From assembly GCF_000003815.2 (NCBI RefSeq), contig NC_049983.1:9948800-10001756 (forward strand): 52,957 nucleotides of DNA, read 5' to 3'. This document shows positions 11,426 to 23,500 of the stretch, piece after piece (position 1 is the stretch's first letter; the number at the start of each line of letters is the position of its first letter). The translations under genes and the position numbers were made by a program. The DNA is from Branchiostoma floridae (lineage: Eukaryota; Chordata; Leptocardii; Amphioxiformes; Branchiostomatidae). The notes beneath the pieces are model-generated. The model was not told the origin of the DNA and ran no database searches. It was given only the letters and a program-made list of their open reading frames with translations.

Positions 11426-11524
11426 GTATCATCTCCAAGTGGTTAGATTTATATTGCTTGTGATTTCTGTCGTCATAGGGAAACCACTTGTGTCAACCAG
11501 TTCGGGACGACTGACTTGGACGAG

Positions 11525-11570
11525 ATGGTCCTCAAATTCTTCGTCATATATGCCGTCGTCATCTTCAAGG
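11525..11570 (+). CDS. Gene 2 exon 1: signal peptide
   Basis: The start ATG is followed by a hydrophobic run, MVLKFFVIYAVVIFK, and a gtaagg donor (phase 1). Gene 3 has MALKIFVICAVFIIK at the same place. The short N-region, uncharged core and position before a secreted-type module support a cleavable signal peptide. Confidence 0.8.
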
Positions 11571-14500
11571 GTAAGGCACTGACTATATACATGAAAAAAA
11601 AAACAGAGTCGAGTAGAAGCAGTCTCCTGGCTCCCAGGAATCAATCCATGGCCCGACAGTTCACAATTCAACGCCGCGCTAACAACTAAGCCAAAAGATG
11701 CGAACTAGTTGGTCAGTTGGGTGTGCTTGAACCCCACTGTTACATATATAACAGATATATGATAACGATTTTAAGATATGATGATGTACAGTAGGTACAT
11801 TATTGGCATGTGGGCAGGGAATCTCCCGAGCAGCCCTCGTAACCCCTGCTTAACCTATTGCTACTATTGGGTCAGTTAGTCCTCACTCATGGTAAGCAAT
11901 TGAGCTGGTCTCAATTATGATGTTTCTGACCTAGTGCGAAGAGATGATGTTTATTTTGATACAGTTGCAATGTAACCCGTAACCGTTGAGTGGCCTTCAG
12001 GTCTTGTTACGTGGTGATCATTGAGTAAATTCTGTAATATAATAATTTGAATAATCACTAACCTCAGAAGCAAAACAAAGTAATCAGTTGTTTTTTAATT
12101 ACTTTTGCACCTCAGTGACGAGTGCCACCGACCCGTGGACTACAACAGATAATTTGAGAACGCTTTTGAACGACCATTTTGGGGACAACCGCCACCATGT
12201 CACCAACCCTGACGGCAAAGATGCTGCGTTTAATTTTATTGACGACACGTTCAATGGCTATGGATTGCAAGTAGTCGACGCTGACTTCTACACAGACAAC
12301 CCCAATGTAATTAAGCCTTTTTTTTACCATTTTGTTTCCATTGGCAGATAGTTTTGCATGTCACACTAGATTATGTCACTATTAGATTTATGTCAACTGT
12401 TGTTAAGATGCTTTGAAAACCGACCAATACAAAGTCGTCTGGAGGACAAACGTGTTTCTAATACTCATAACCGTTTTCGGTGCCGTATAGGTTTGTTGCC
12501 TTTCTTGGTACACATGCGCACGTGTACAGCAAAGATGAAACTATATATGTCTTTCAACGTGAGATTTTCTATGTATTTATCATTGATTATTGTTGAGTGG
12601 GTTTTGGTGCCTTAGTTAGTACTTCCATTGGATTTGATTGTGAATGAGATAATCATGAATTGGGAGAGAAGTAAAGTAAAGCGACTCTATTAGAAAATGT
12701 GCATTTTTCGTTCTAGCGGAAAGGCAAAAATGCATCCTCCTACGCAGGGACATCCAATGGCGAAACCGCCTGTCTGGATGTACCCTGCTTTCTCAACCGT
12801 CACGCTTAGTTCCTGACCGCCCTGCTTATAAACATTAATGAGCTTACCCTTATATATGCGAGATTCCTTTTTAAAACTGAAATGCTTATTCTGCGATTGG
12901 CCGACAGCTGGTTTGTGGCGACGCCCACAGGAACTAAGAGTGACGGTTGAGAAATCAGGGTACATCCAGACAGGCGGTTTCGCCGTTGGATGTCCCTGCG
13001 TAGGAAGATGCAAAATATAGCAGAAATGTGCCCGGGCCGTTTGACAGTCTGAGGAAGTCTTGATTGGGGTTTGAGGCTGTGCTGATACTGAATTTGGGGG
13101 AGAGGGGGTGGTTAGAAGAAACTCTATTTATAAAATTTACCATTTTCCGTCTCCAGGTGAATGGCAAAAACATAGTAGGAATGTGGCCGGGCCGTCTGAC
13201 CGGGACCCGCCTGGACAGACCCATCGTGCTGACGGCTCACTACGACAGTTCCCGGGGCAAGGCTGCCGTGCAAGACAACGGGTCCGGCCTGGCCGCCCTG
13301 ATGGAGGCCGCCCGACTCATCACGTCCCAACCCTGCATCCAGGACTACCTGGTCGTGTTCGCTGCGCTTGACATGGAGATAAAAGAGAGTCCAGGTAAAT
13401 CACTCTAACGCATATCTGTATTATCATATAAAACATCAGTGAAGCTGTATTTACGAAATCTCTCGCTGGCTGGGGTTAACGACCAGCTCGTGGCAACTGT
13501 AGGACCGGTCGCTAGGAGCGCGATTTTAGTCGTGCTAGTGAAGAAACAATATATAACTTGTCTTCATCTTACTTATCAGATTCTGAAGCTTGTGTAATGT
13601 GTTTCAATGGTGTTGTATTTGATGAATATAGGACAAGAATCAACTGTACAAAAATATACTATTCGTAACAATGGATAAATATAATTGTGTTCATTCCTGG
13701 GCTATTTTCCTCTACCACAGATCACAACGACGCGGCATGTTACAACGGGTACTGTGGGAGTAAGGATTTCGCTGAACAGTACATGATTCGGTATCTGGAT
13801 TCCGTTGGCGTTAACGTCGCCAACATCAACGGCGTCATCATCTTGGACTCTATCCTCAACTTTAACGACACCCTAGGGGCGCAGACACTTCCCCCAAACT
13901 CCACACAGGTGAGGCATGAAAAACATTGCGGGAAAAATGGCTCAGGCATGGTTGCGCAATGAATTTGGGTGACGCTTAGTAGAGCTACATGAGTTCATTG
14001 CATTGGTAAGCAGGGCATGATAGACTCAGTCACGTTTGGTACCGCCTCCTTGCTGCAACGCCACCATGCGGCTAGCCAGGTGCAGAGTCCATCCAGTTCG
14101 TGATCTATGGTGGAATATACCTGATGAATGCCGAAACGCCGGTTGCGTGATAGAAGAGTGTCTCCAGTATAATGTATGTGTAAGGTTCGGAATCAATGTC
14201 AAAAGACACGCGATCTAGATATAGCCATTTATTCCTCTTCTCTCGCCACACACGGCCATCTTTCCCCTGACTTCTCCAGGAGTCCTGATCTTTCTTGCCC
14301 CTGTGGCTGACTCTAGGTCATCCTGCCGACAACGCCATTGTAAGATTCGGAATCAATTTCAAAAGACACACGATCTAGATATAGCCATTTATTCCTCTTC
14401 TCTCGTCACACACGGCCATCTTGCCCCTGACTCCCTCCAGAAGTCCTGATCTCCCTTGCCCCAGTAGCTGACCCCTCTGGGCCCTACCACTTCCCATACT

Positions 14501-17500
14501 TTTTGACTCAATACACAACAGTATGATGTACCAAAGATCCATTGCAATACGATACTGTGGGAGAATACCTCAATTGTTTTCTTGGCAGATTCCTGGCCTG
14601 AAGGAGAGTGCAGAGAGTGTACAACAGGATGGCTTCAAGGGAAACTTCATTTTGGTGGCCTCCCGTGAGGAGTACGACTTCCCGCTGTACTCGGCGTTCT
14701 ACAACAGGTGGGACCAGGCGGGACAGCCGCAGTACAAACGGCAGGTAAGGATCAAATCAGACTTACACATTTTCAATGTTATTGTACACATGTAAATGTT
14801 TTTATTTCATTCCCTTTTTTACCAGTACGTCCTTGGCTATTAATATTGATCCCATGATATCACACTACTTGTCCCTCCACTGAGAGCCTTTCAGTGCAAT
14901 ACTATAGGTTTTCTTCAAACTCACGTCGCTTTACTATTCAACTGCTGGTTCAAAAGTGCTTCTACAACAATAGTCCCTTTCCCCGGACAGCCAAACTATA
15001 AAATTCTCTCGACGACAACTGTTTTCCTCCTGTCTTATCAGCCTTCAGTTATTTCCAACTTCTTAGTTCATTGCCTTGAAGTGGTCTTATGACCTTGCTC
15101 TGAACAATCTCGTTTTAAAAAAGAACGAACGTCCACGCCAAACCAACAAAAACGTCTCTTTTTGCAGTCGGTGCTGCTCCCTCTGAAGGACGTGGTGACA
15201 GCTGTAGAAACACAGTCGGATCCTAACTGGAATGTGTACAGGGAGTTCATCAGTGATGACCTCACGAGTTTCTGGAACTCCAGCACGGACATCAAGGCCA
15301 TGTTGCTGACAGACACAAGTAACTCTTTTCATAAACAAATGATTTGGAATACATAATACATTTTAGGCGCATCATCCATCATTGTTGTAAACGATTAAAA
15401 AACTTCAATGCAAACCTATGGAATTTCAAACCATCGGCTACTAATCATAACTGGGAACTGTATTCATTTTAACCAGCTATGTTGTAAACTATTTAAACCC
15501 TCAAACCACCGTACCTTTTTTGTGACGTAGATTACCGTATGGGGTCAAAACTGACCCCATAATGTTTTGTACAAATACACATTTTGCACTAACACTATTC
15601 AGACCGGGTAGGTTTTTTTTATGCCCGCACCAACTTCAATGTCTTATAGTCAATGAATGGCTTATGCTAGGGCCACCAAACTTCGTCCCTTTTCAGAAAA
15701 TGTTGATGGCAAACAATTTAAGTGAATAAAAAAAATTCATCATTTTTTATGTTGCCATGGCAACGGAATTCTGACAGGCATATCTATTACGAAATTTTCT
15801 AATTTTGGCTTAAACATTCAAGTTTTAAGGTTTTCTTGGCAAATCACACTTGTTGATGGCATCTTATCAAATTCAACGTAAATTTCATGATTGAATATTC
15901 ATAATTTATGCTAATTTCATGACGTCATTAGTCAATATCTAAGATGGCGGCCAATTTAAGCTAGATGACGTCATGGCGTCATCATATAACATGATAATGA
16001 CACAAAAGTTGTTACCATAATTTCGTTTTACATGTACATCATTCTCTGAAAATTTCGTGATCATACAATAAGTTGTTTAGGCGTGGGTCCCAGAAGTTTG
16101 TTTAAAAAAATGCTGGGGTTAGTTTTGACCCCACTGGACCATACATAAACATTCTAGGATAACTCAATCAACAATGAGGCAATCTTGATAAAAACGTATG
16201 AGAAGTTATAAGACATATATACGAACAAACTCATAGGAGGAAATTTGTTTTCCACCCAGAAATGCCATAACGGGACCTGATTCGATACGTCTGGGGTCAG
16301 TTTTGACCCCNNNNNNNNNNNNNNNNNNNNNNNNNNNNNNNNNNNNNNNNNNNNNNNNNNNNNNNNNNNNNNNNNNNNNNNNNNNNNNNNNNNNNNNNNN
16401 NNNNNNNNNNGTGAATTTATTTGTTTTATAGATGCAGCCAATTTATCTTTCTTATCTCAGCATTGAAAATCTTAATCCGGTTCGCATAAGATCCGATCGC
16501 GCGCGAGTAGTCGCGTCCATCTGCAAACCGGCTCGAGTTACATTCAGTGCCCCCCTCCCCAGCGTCTGTATACTTAATATGTAACGTTATATCGCAAGAC
16601 GCGGTAGAGCTTGTCGTAGAATGGATACGTTATTCTGCCATTGCCAATCAGTTAGTCGTGGGCGCGTACCTTTCAGTATTTACTCTTCAAGTTTTTTAAA
16701 ATCTTTGTACGGAACGCGTTTCATGTTTTACATAGCGTTTCTCGGCACGTGGCCACCTCGATGTACAGTCTTATTTCTGTACGTTCCTTTGAGCTTCCCC
16801 TGAATTGCCGCGTCCTCGAAGAACGGGAGCAGCTAGAAGTACCCGTTTCCTCATCTGTTCAGACCAAAACTCGATTCCAGTAGCGTGTCTGCCATAGGAT
16901 CCGCAAAATATTATTGCTTGTTTGGCGTATACGCGTAGTAAGTACCTAAATTTTCCATTGACCACATGACCCATTACCGGGTCAATTCGCAGACTTAAAG
17001 TCGGCCTCAGCCCCACATTTACGACGATTTACAATTGTACAAGGTACAAAGTATGGCTTATATGTGACAGGGACGGTTTTCAGGTGAAAAATACGCGCAA
17101 CCCTCTGTCGATCTTAGATATGGCCGATCTTCCATCGATACGCCCGAAGATCGTGGATAATGTGACAGGGGTATAATGACAAGAGGCTAACTAATGCTGT
17201 CGTCCGTTCAGATCCAATGACAGAAGCTCCTACAGCCTTCAGAGAAGGTCTTCAAATGAGCGGAACACTTAACATGCCTCAGGCTGGCCAAGACTTGACC
17301 ATCACAGTCGGACGAGTTCACGTCTTCTGGACGGATGGGGATAACTTTCTTGCCCGACCCTGTCAGGAGAGGCACACAAGTATACAGGTATGTAAGCACT
17401 GTGCAAAGCTTTTACTCGAATGAGCGTCAAACAATTCAATGTCATGTATGTCCCATATGTAACATTCAGGACATACAAGCAGTGGATACAGAATTACAAG

Positions 17501-20500
17501 TATCATGAGCACTACATTCATGGTAGCTATCTCGTGCTTGATGCTATGAGCTTCTGACTACCTCAGTATATTAGTTTTATCTGTACTTTATGTATTTACC
17601 CTCGTCAGGAAGGATATGTTTTGCATGTTTGCCGATAAACAGCCCCGGAAGGCCTAGATGAATTGTCTTTGTATTTGGTGTCTAGGTATAGATCTTGATG
17701 CTTAGATTGTGGGCCCTTAGCGGTTATAACAAAACTGCAGCGGAAATTCCGGTTTAGATACCCCGTGTTCTGGGCTACGTTAGTGATTTTTTAAAAGTTG
17801 TAGATAGCTCGTGTTTACTAATATTTGCTTGATTGTTGTGATCATTAGTAGCATATTGGCATGTATCAGTTGTTTGATTTTATCGTCATATTTTTTTTTC
17901 ATCACTTGTACTTCGCTGGAGGTGCCGCTCATCAATGTCTCAAGATTCGGTTGTTCGTACCTCGTGAAACGGAGGTTTTACACTTTCTGTTTGTCACAGG
18001 TGTTGTCTGTTGTCACTTTAAGTATTGGTATTTGAATTCTAGGTATTAATGGTGACACAAAGGTCCCAGAAAAGTCACAGGAAATGAAATTATTCCCAGC
18101 CCGGAGTTTTCCCCAGGCGCCTCGTGCATGTGTCTTGTATATAGGTACTTAGATAGCTCAGAGGTTATCAACAATGAGCCTAAGTAGGGAAATAAAAATT
18201 CAGTAATACAAGAAATTTAAAAAATTATAAAAACTTTATGGAGGTTTCTGATTCCGTAGTAATTTCCTCTATGAATATCGAATAGAAAAATTGATAAATA
18301 ATTTTGGTTCTATTTTTTTTTACTATGAAGGGCGCTTCAATGCAGATGACCACCGTGTGTTACTGTGGGTTCCAGAGCCGCCTCTTTGGGACTTAGTGAC
18401 CTGTTTCTTGTCAGGACACGTGAGTATCATAAACTCCAGTGTTTAGAAACTTCATAGTGGTCCATCATATTTCCGTTAATACTTTATCAATTGTATTGTA
18501 TGATGTACTATTGCCAAACTGATGGCCTTTATTATGATATTCCTTTCGTCATTATTGTATATTAATGGGTTGATCACTAATGTGAGAAGCTCGCGAAGAA
18601 GAATAATATAAATTTCAATTAGCACATTTTACTTTTTTTAAACTTCGAAAGTTGATAATTACCAGGTGCACTCTCATTGCACTTGCGTCAAGCTTTTAAA
18701 TTCAGAGATAAAGCACGAATTTTCTTACTTTTTTGTATTGTGTCGTTTTCTAAGTCATACTTCAACGTATTGAGCAATATCTAAATTATAGAAAAACGGA
18801 GAAAATAACAAAATAGTGACGCAGTGAATGAACCTCAATGTGACGCAAGCTTGACACAGTGAGAGTGCACCTTGAGATGACTACACTTTCTTACGCTACT
18901 GATAACAGCTCTCTGACTAACATTGTGTCTGTTTTCAGGTACATGAAGTAAACTCCGGAGTACTGTTTACGGGGGAAATGAATGGCAAGTGTGGTGACTT
19001 TTGGCCTCATGATGTCCTCACAATAGTAGCCAGCGACTCCGCAGGTACGGGAAGCCAAGGGCGTTGATTGCTATTCATTTATTTTTTCTTCAGCTTCTGT
19101 CATTTTTTGGCGACGCCTTAGGGGCGAGACTTTTTGGCGACGCCTCAGTGGTGAGCCTAATTGTGTAGTATTGTGTGTGTACGTGCGAATAGTTTGACAA
19201 AGGCAAATTACTGGGAAGAAAACATCCTGCGTTTTCTAAAAAATGTTGCCTTTTTTCACTTTCAGCTTCTGCAATGTACTTTCAATTTATGTAACCCCAA
19301 ATGTATAGATTGTAAACAACCAAAAAATTGTTCATTTCTGCTTGTACAGGATCGTGTGGCTTGTCCCCATCGACCAGTACGGAAAGTCTGCGCTCGATTC
19401 TGGAAGACCATTTCAGTGAAAACCGCCATCACGTGACCAACCTCCCAGGGAAGCTGGCCGCAGAAACTTACATTTACGACACTCTGAAGAGTTACGGCAT
19501 GCAGATTTACGTCGATGAGTTCGATTCAGAGTACTCTGGGGTAAGGTTTCAGTGATCTTCGTTTTAGGAAGTAGTACTAAACAGCGAGCAGATCATTATT
19601 GGACTTAGTGGAGGACTTTGGACTAATACTTGTAGCCTTTCACAGCTTTAAAGTTTAACTTACATATTCTGATATTTTGTGAACATCTTCTCTAATGTCC
19701 AATGGATCATGTTGAGCCTATAGCTAGCAGAGGTCTTCATGAAACGGTTAAATTGAAAAATTCTCAAGATTTACAAAATTAAAAATGTCAATGTTTTGAG
19801 CTAAACCTTCATGAGAATCTCATAAAGTCTCAAGATTATTAAAACGTCTCAAGACACTTTCAAATCATCTCAATATGATTAATTCCAGTGACAGCTATAT
19901 CAATATGTGTACGTGTCAACGGTCTTTTTCTGTATCTCTCAGTACAAAGGTAAGAATATCGTAGGGATATGGCGGGGCACTGGCACTCCTGAACTACGAC
20001 CAAAGCAAGACAAGCCCGTGATCCTGGGAGCTCACTACGACACCTGCAGGAACGATCCCGGAGTGGACGAGAACGGATCTGGTGTTGCAGCTCTGATGGA
20101 AGCCGCTAGGGTCATCTCCTCACTGCCGTGCCTCCTAGTCCACTCCGTGGTCTTCGCCTTCTTTGACCTGAAATGCAATGAATCGGGTAAGCCGCTATCT
20201 TTGGAATGATTCTTTAAATTTTACGAAGGAAAATCTCTTGAATAACAACTGCCTGTCTAAAGCTAAGGGCACAACCCGCTGTACGTGCAAATACGTGCTG
20301 TCTACGTGCCAAAATGTGGGCAATCGTTTGGGATCCGCAAGTGGTACGTACTGCCTCCGTACGAAATCGTATGGAATCCGACGGATTTTGGAGCACGCAG
20401 ACACGCTGTAGAGCTTTACGTGCAGGCAAAACTTTGTGTGCCATCGGGCTGCGGATTCGCCCCCCGTACGTGCCAGTACGAGCGACGCGCGTGTCCTGTA

Positions 20501-23500
20501 TAGCCTGAACGTTTTCAGAAATACGTGGCGGACGAGGCCTCCCCAAAAAACGCACGGGGAAATTGCACGTACGGCGGGTTGTGCTCTTAGCTTATAATCG
20601 GGCTATAAGCGACACTGCGTACTAACCGGCTCTCTTCGGGCTAGTGTACCATCTAGCAAGCCTCCTTCGCAGACTTCGGGGGCTGGCTTTCATTATAATA
20701 GGAAACGGCCAAGGAAAATTAAAAACAAGAAATGGTTTGACAAAAGTTGTTGTGAAATGAAACGGGAGCTAAAAAATCTGGCATCTTTACTTGCTAAAAA
20801 TCCACAGAATTCAGACGTGAGAGGAAGGTTTTTTAAAAGGAAAAAAGAATATAGAAAACTATTAAAAAAAAAGAAACGAGACTTTCATCAACAAATTGTT
20901 AACCAACTGTCCTCTTTGAGGGAAGAAAATCCAAACGCGTTTTGGAACTTATTGAAGAAACTGAAGTCAGAGAAAACACAAGAGCCAAGTTCTCAAATAA
21001 CGGACGAGGCGTGGTTGAAACATTTTAATAGAATAGACAAATCTTCCACCAGTGACTCAGAAACTTCAACTAATAACTCAAAAAATGTTCAACCTCATTT
21101 TCCCTCCCCTCTCCCTCCTACGGAGAATTCCTTTTTGGACTCTCTGATATCAGCTAAGGAACTGGATATAGCCATCTCCAAACTAAAAAACAGCAAATCT
21201 AGTGGTGGTGATATGATTACAAATGAAATGCTGAAATGTGGTAAACCAATCCTCCAAAAAACACTTCTTCATCTCTTCAATTCATGTTTGCAAAACGGAT
21301 ACTTTCCCAAAGAATGGTCACTTAGTCATATAGTACCAATACACAAGTCAGGTGATACCTCAGTCCCAGACAACTATCGGGGTATCTCCATTATGAGTTG
21401 TCTGGGGAAATTATTCTCTTCCATTTTGAATACTCGTCTTGTGAACTATGCAGAACAGAACAACCTTTTCAAACCTCATCAGGCCGGTTTTAGAAAAAAC
21501 TATAGAACGTCTGATAATCTTTTCGTATTAACTACTTTAGTAAGCAAATATCTCAGTCAAAATTCACGTCTTTACGCATGCTTTGTTGATTTTAGCAAAG
21601 CTTTCGACTCTGTTTGGCGAGAGGGTCTCCTGTTCAAATTAAATAATCTTGGAATAGGAGGAAATTTCCTATCAACCATAAAAGACATGTACTCCAAAAC
21701 TAATAACTGTATCAAAACCAACAATCGTCTTACCGAAACATTTGTAACTAACTGCGGGGTTCGACAAGGTTGTAATCTGAGTCCAACATTGTTTAATTTG
21801 TTCATAAGTGATATAGTATCTGAATTTGATAACTGTTCTAGCAATTCTCCTATTCTGTGCAACATGAAAGTGCCATGTCTTTTATATGCCGATGACTTGG
21901 TTATCTTCTCAGAATCCCAACAAGGTTTACAGTCCTCCCTACTTAGACTGGAACAATATTGTAAATCATGGAAGCTGAAGGTTAACCTGAAAAAGACAAA
22001 GGTTATTGTATTTACAAATGGAGGCCGCTTACCGAAAGATTGTAGTTTCTTGTTTGATAATAATGCTTTAGAAGTAGTAACATCTTATTCTTATTTAGGT
22101 ATTGTTGTATCCTCAGCTGGCACATTCAAAGCCAACAGCAAATACTTGTACAGCAAGGGACTGAAAGCTCTATTTGGAATTAGACAATCATTAGACAAAG
22201 CAGACGCACCGTTATCAGTTAAAAACAAACTCTTCGACACTTGTGTTAAACCTATTTTGTTATATGGATCTGAAATTTGGAGCTCATTCAAAAGTCCTAA
22301 CTCTTGTCCTATTGAAACAGTGCACTTGAAATTTTGTAAACACTCTCTTAATGTTCCGAAAACTGCATCTAACCTTGCTGTACGCGCTGAATTAGGGAGG
22401 TATCCTATCCAACTGGAAGCCTCTCTAAATGCCATCAAATATTTCATTAGAATTCAACAGAATGTGCCAGCTGAGAGTCTGCAGGCAGACGCTCTCTTAT
22501 GTCAGCTTAATCTAGATTCATCAGGTACCAAATGTTGGGCATCTGGTGTTCGCAAAACTTTGGAGGAGTGTGGTTACCCTTTTGTTTGGCAAGCCCGTAA
22601 GTCAACAGATTCAAACATATCCCACCTAATTTCTGCAATCCACCAACGACTAAAGGATATTTATTTCCAGAATTTTCTAACCAACATTCATAATGATAAC
22701 AAAGGCTTACGTGTAAAAAACAAACTCCGAACGTACAGACTACTGAAATCCACATACAATGAAGAGCAGTACTTGAAAATTGCAAACATTCGGCATAGAA
22801 CTACCATTGCTAAACTAAGAATCAGTTGCCACCGACTGCGAATTGAATCAGGAAGGCACAACCGCACTCCTCTAGAACAAAGAGTCTGCCAATTTTGTAC
22901 CTCAAACATGGTAGAGGATGAAGTACACTTCACTGTTGATTGTGATATGTATGCGTATGATAGAAATACTCTATTTAGTTATATAGAAAGTAGATTCCCT
23001 CATTTTAGACACATGAGTAGCACTGACAAGTTTATATTTCTCATGCGTTTTGACAAACCGACAATAGCGAAACCCATACAGTCCTACATTTTCACTATTA
23101 CCAAGAAGCGAGAAGAAGCCGAACTTTTGTGTTAGACTAGATTTGTGACACTTTTATATGTATATATCCTGACTTATTGTGACCTGTACTTAGCTCGGTT
23201 GGGCAAAATTGTACAATAAAGGTCTTCATTCATTCATTCATTATATAAGAGGGGAGGGGGTCTGGTTGGCTAGATTACAAAGCCTTCAGATCTTTTTTCA
23301 GGTTCTCTAGTGCCGAGAAAGGGAGTTTGCCGAGGAAAGGAGTTTGCCTAGAGAACCTAAGACAACTTTGAAACTGGCCAACACCCCCCCCCCCCATAAA
23401 ATAAAAGTCAGACCCACTCGAAGCTTGCAGAGGGTACCATATGACCCCTGAGAGACAGAGGTTGCCTATCGCAGTCTACCGTCTTCTCAGTTTCTATAGT

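Noticed and set aside
13108-13371. Alternative frames over exon 3 of gene 2 (also at 38594-39026 over gene 3)
   Set aside because: High-GC exons are open in several frames. Only the frame with AHYDS and DNGSG joins the neighbours in phase.
21572-22933. Several minus-strand frames
   Set aside because: They are shadows of the LINE reverse transcriptase on the opposite strand.
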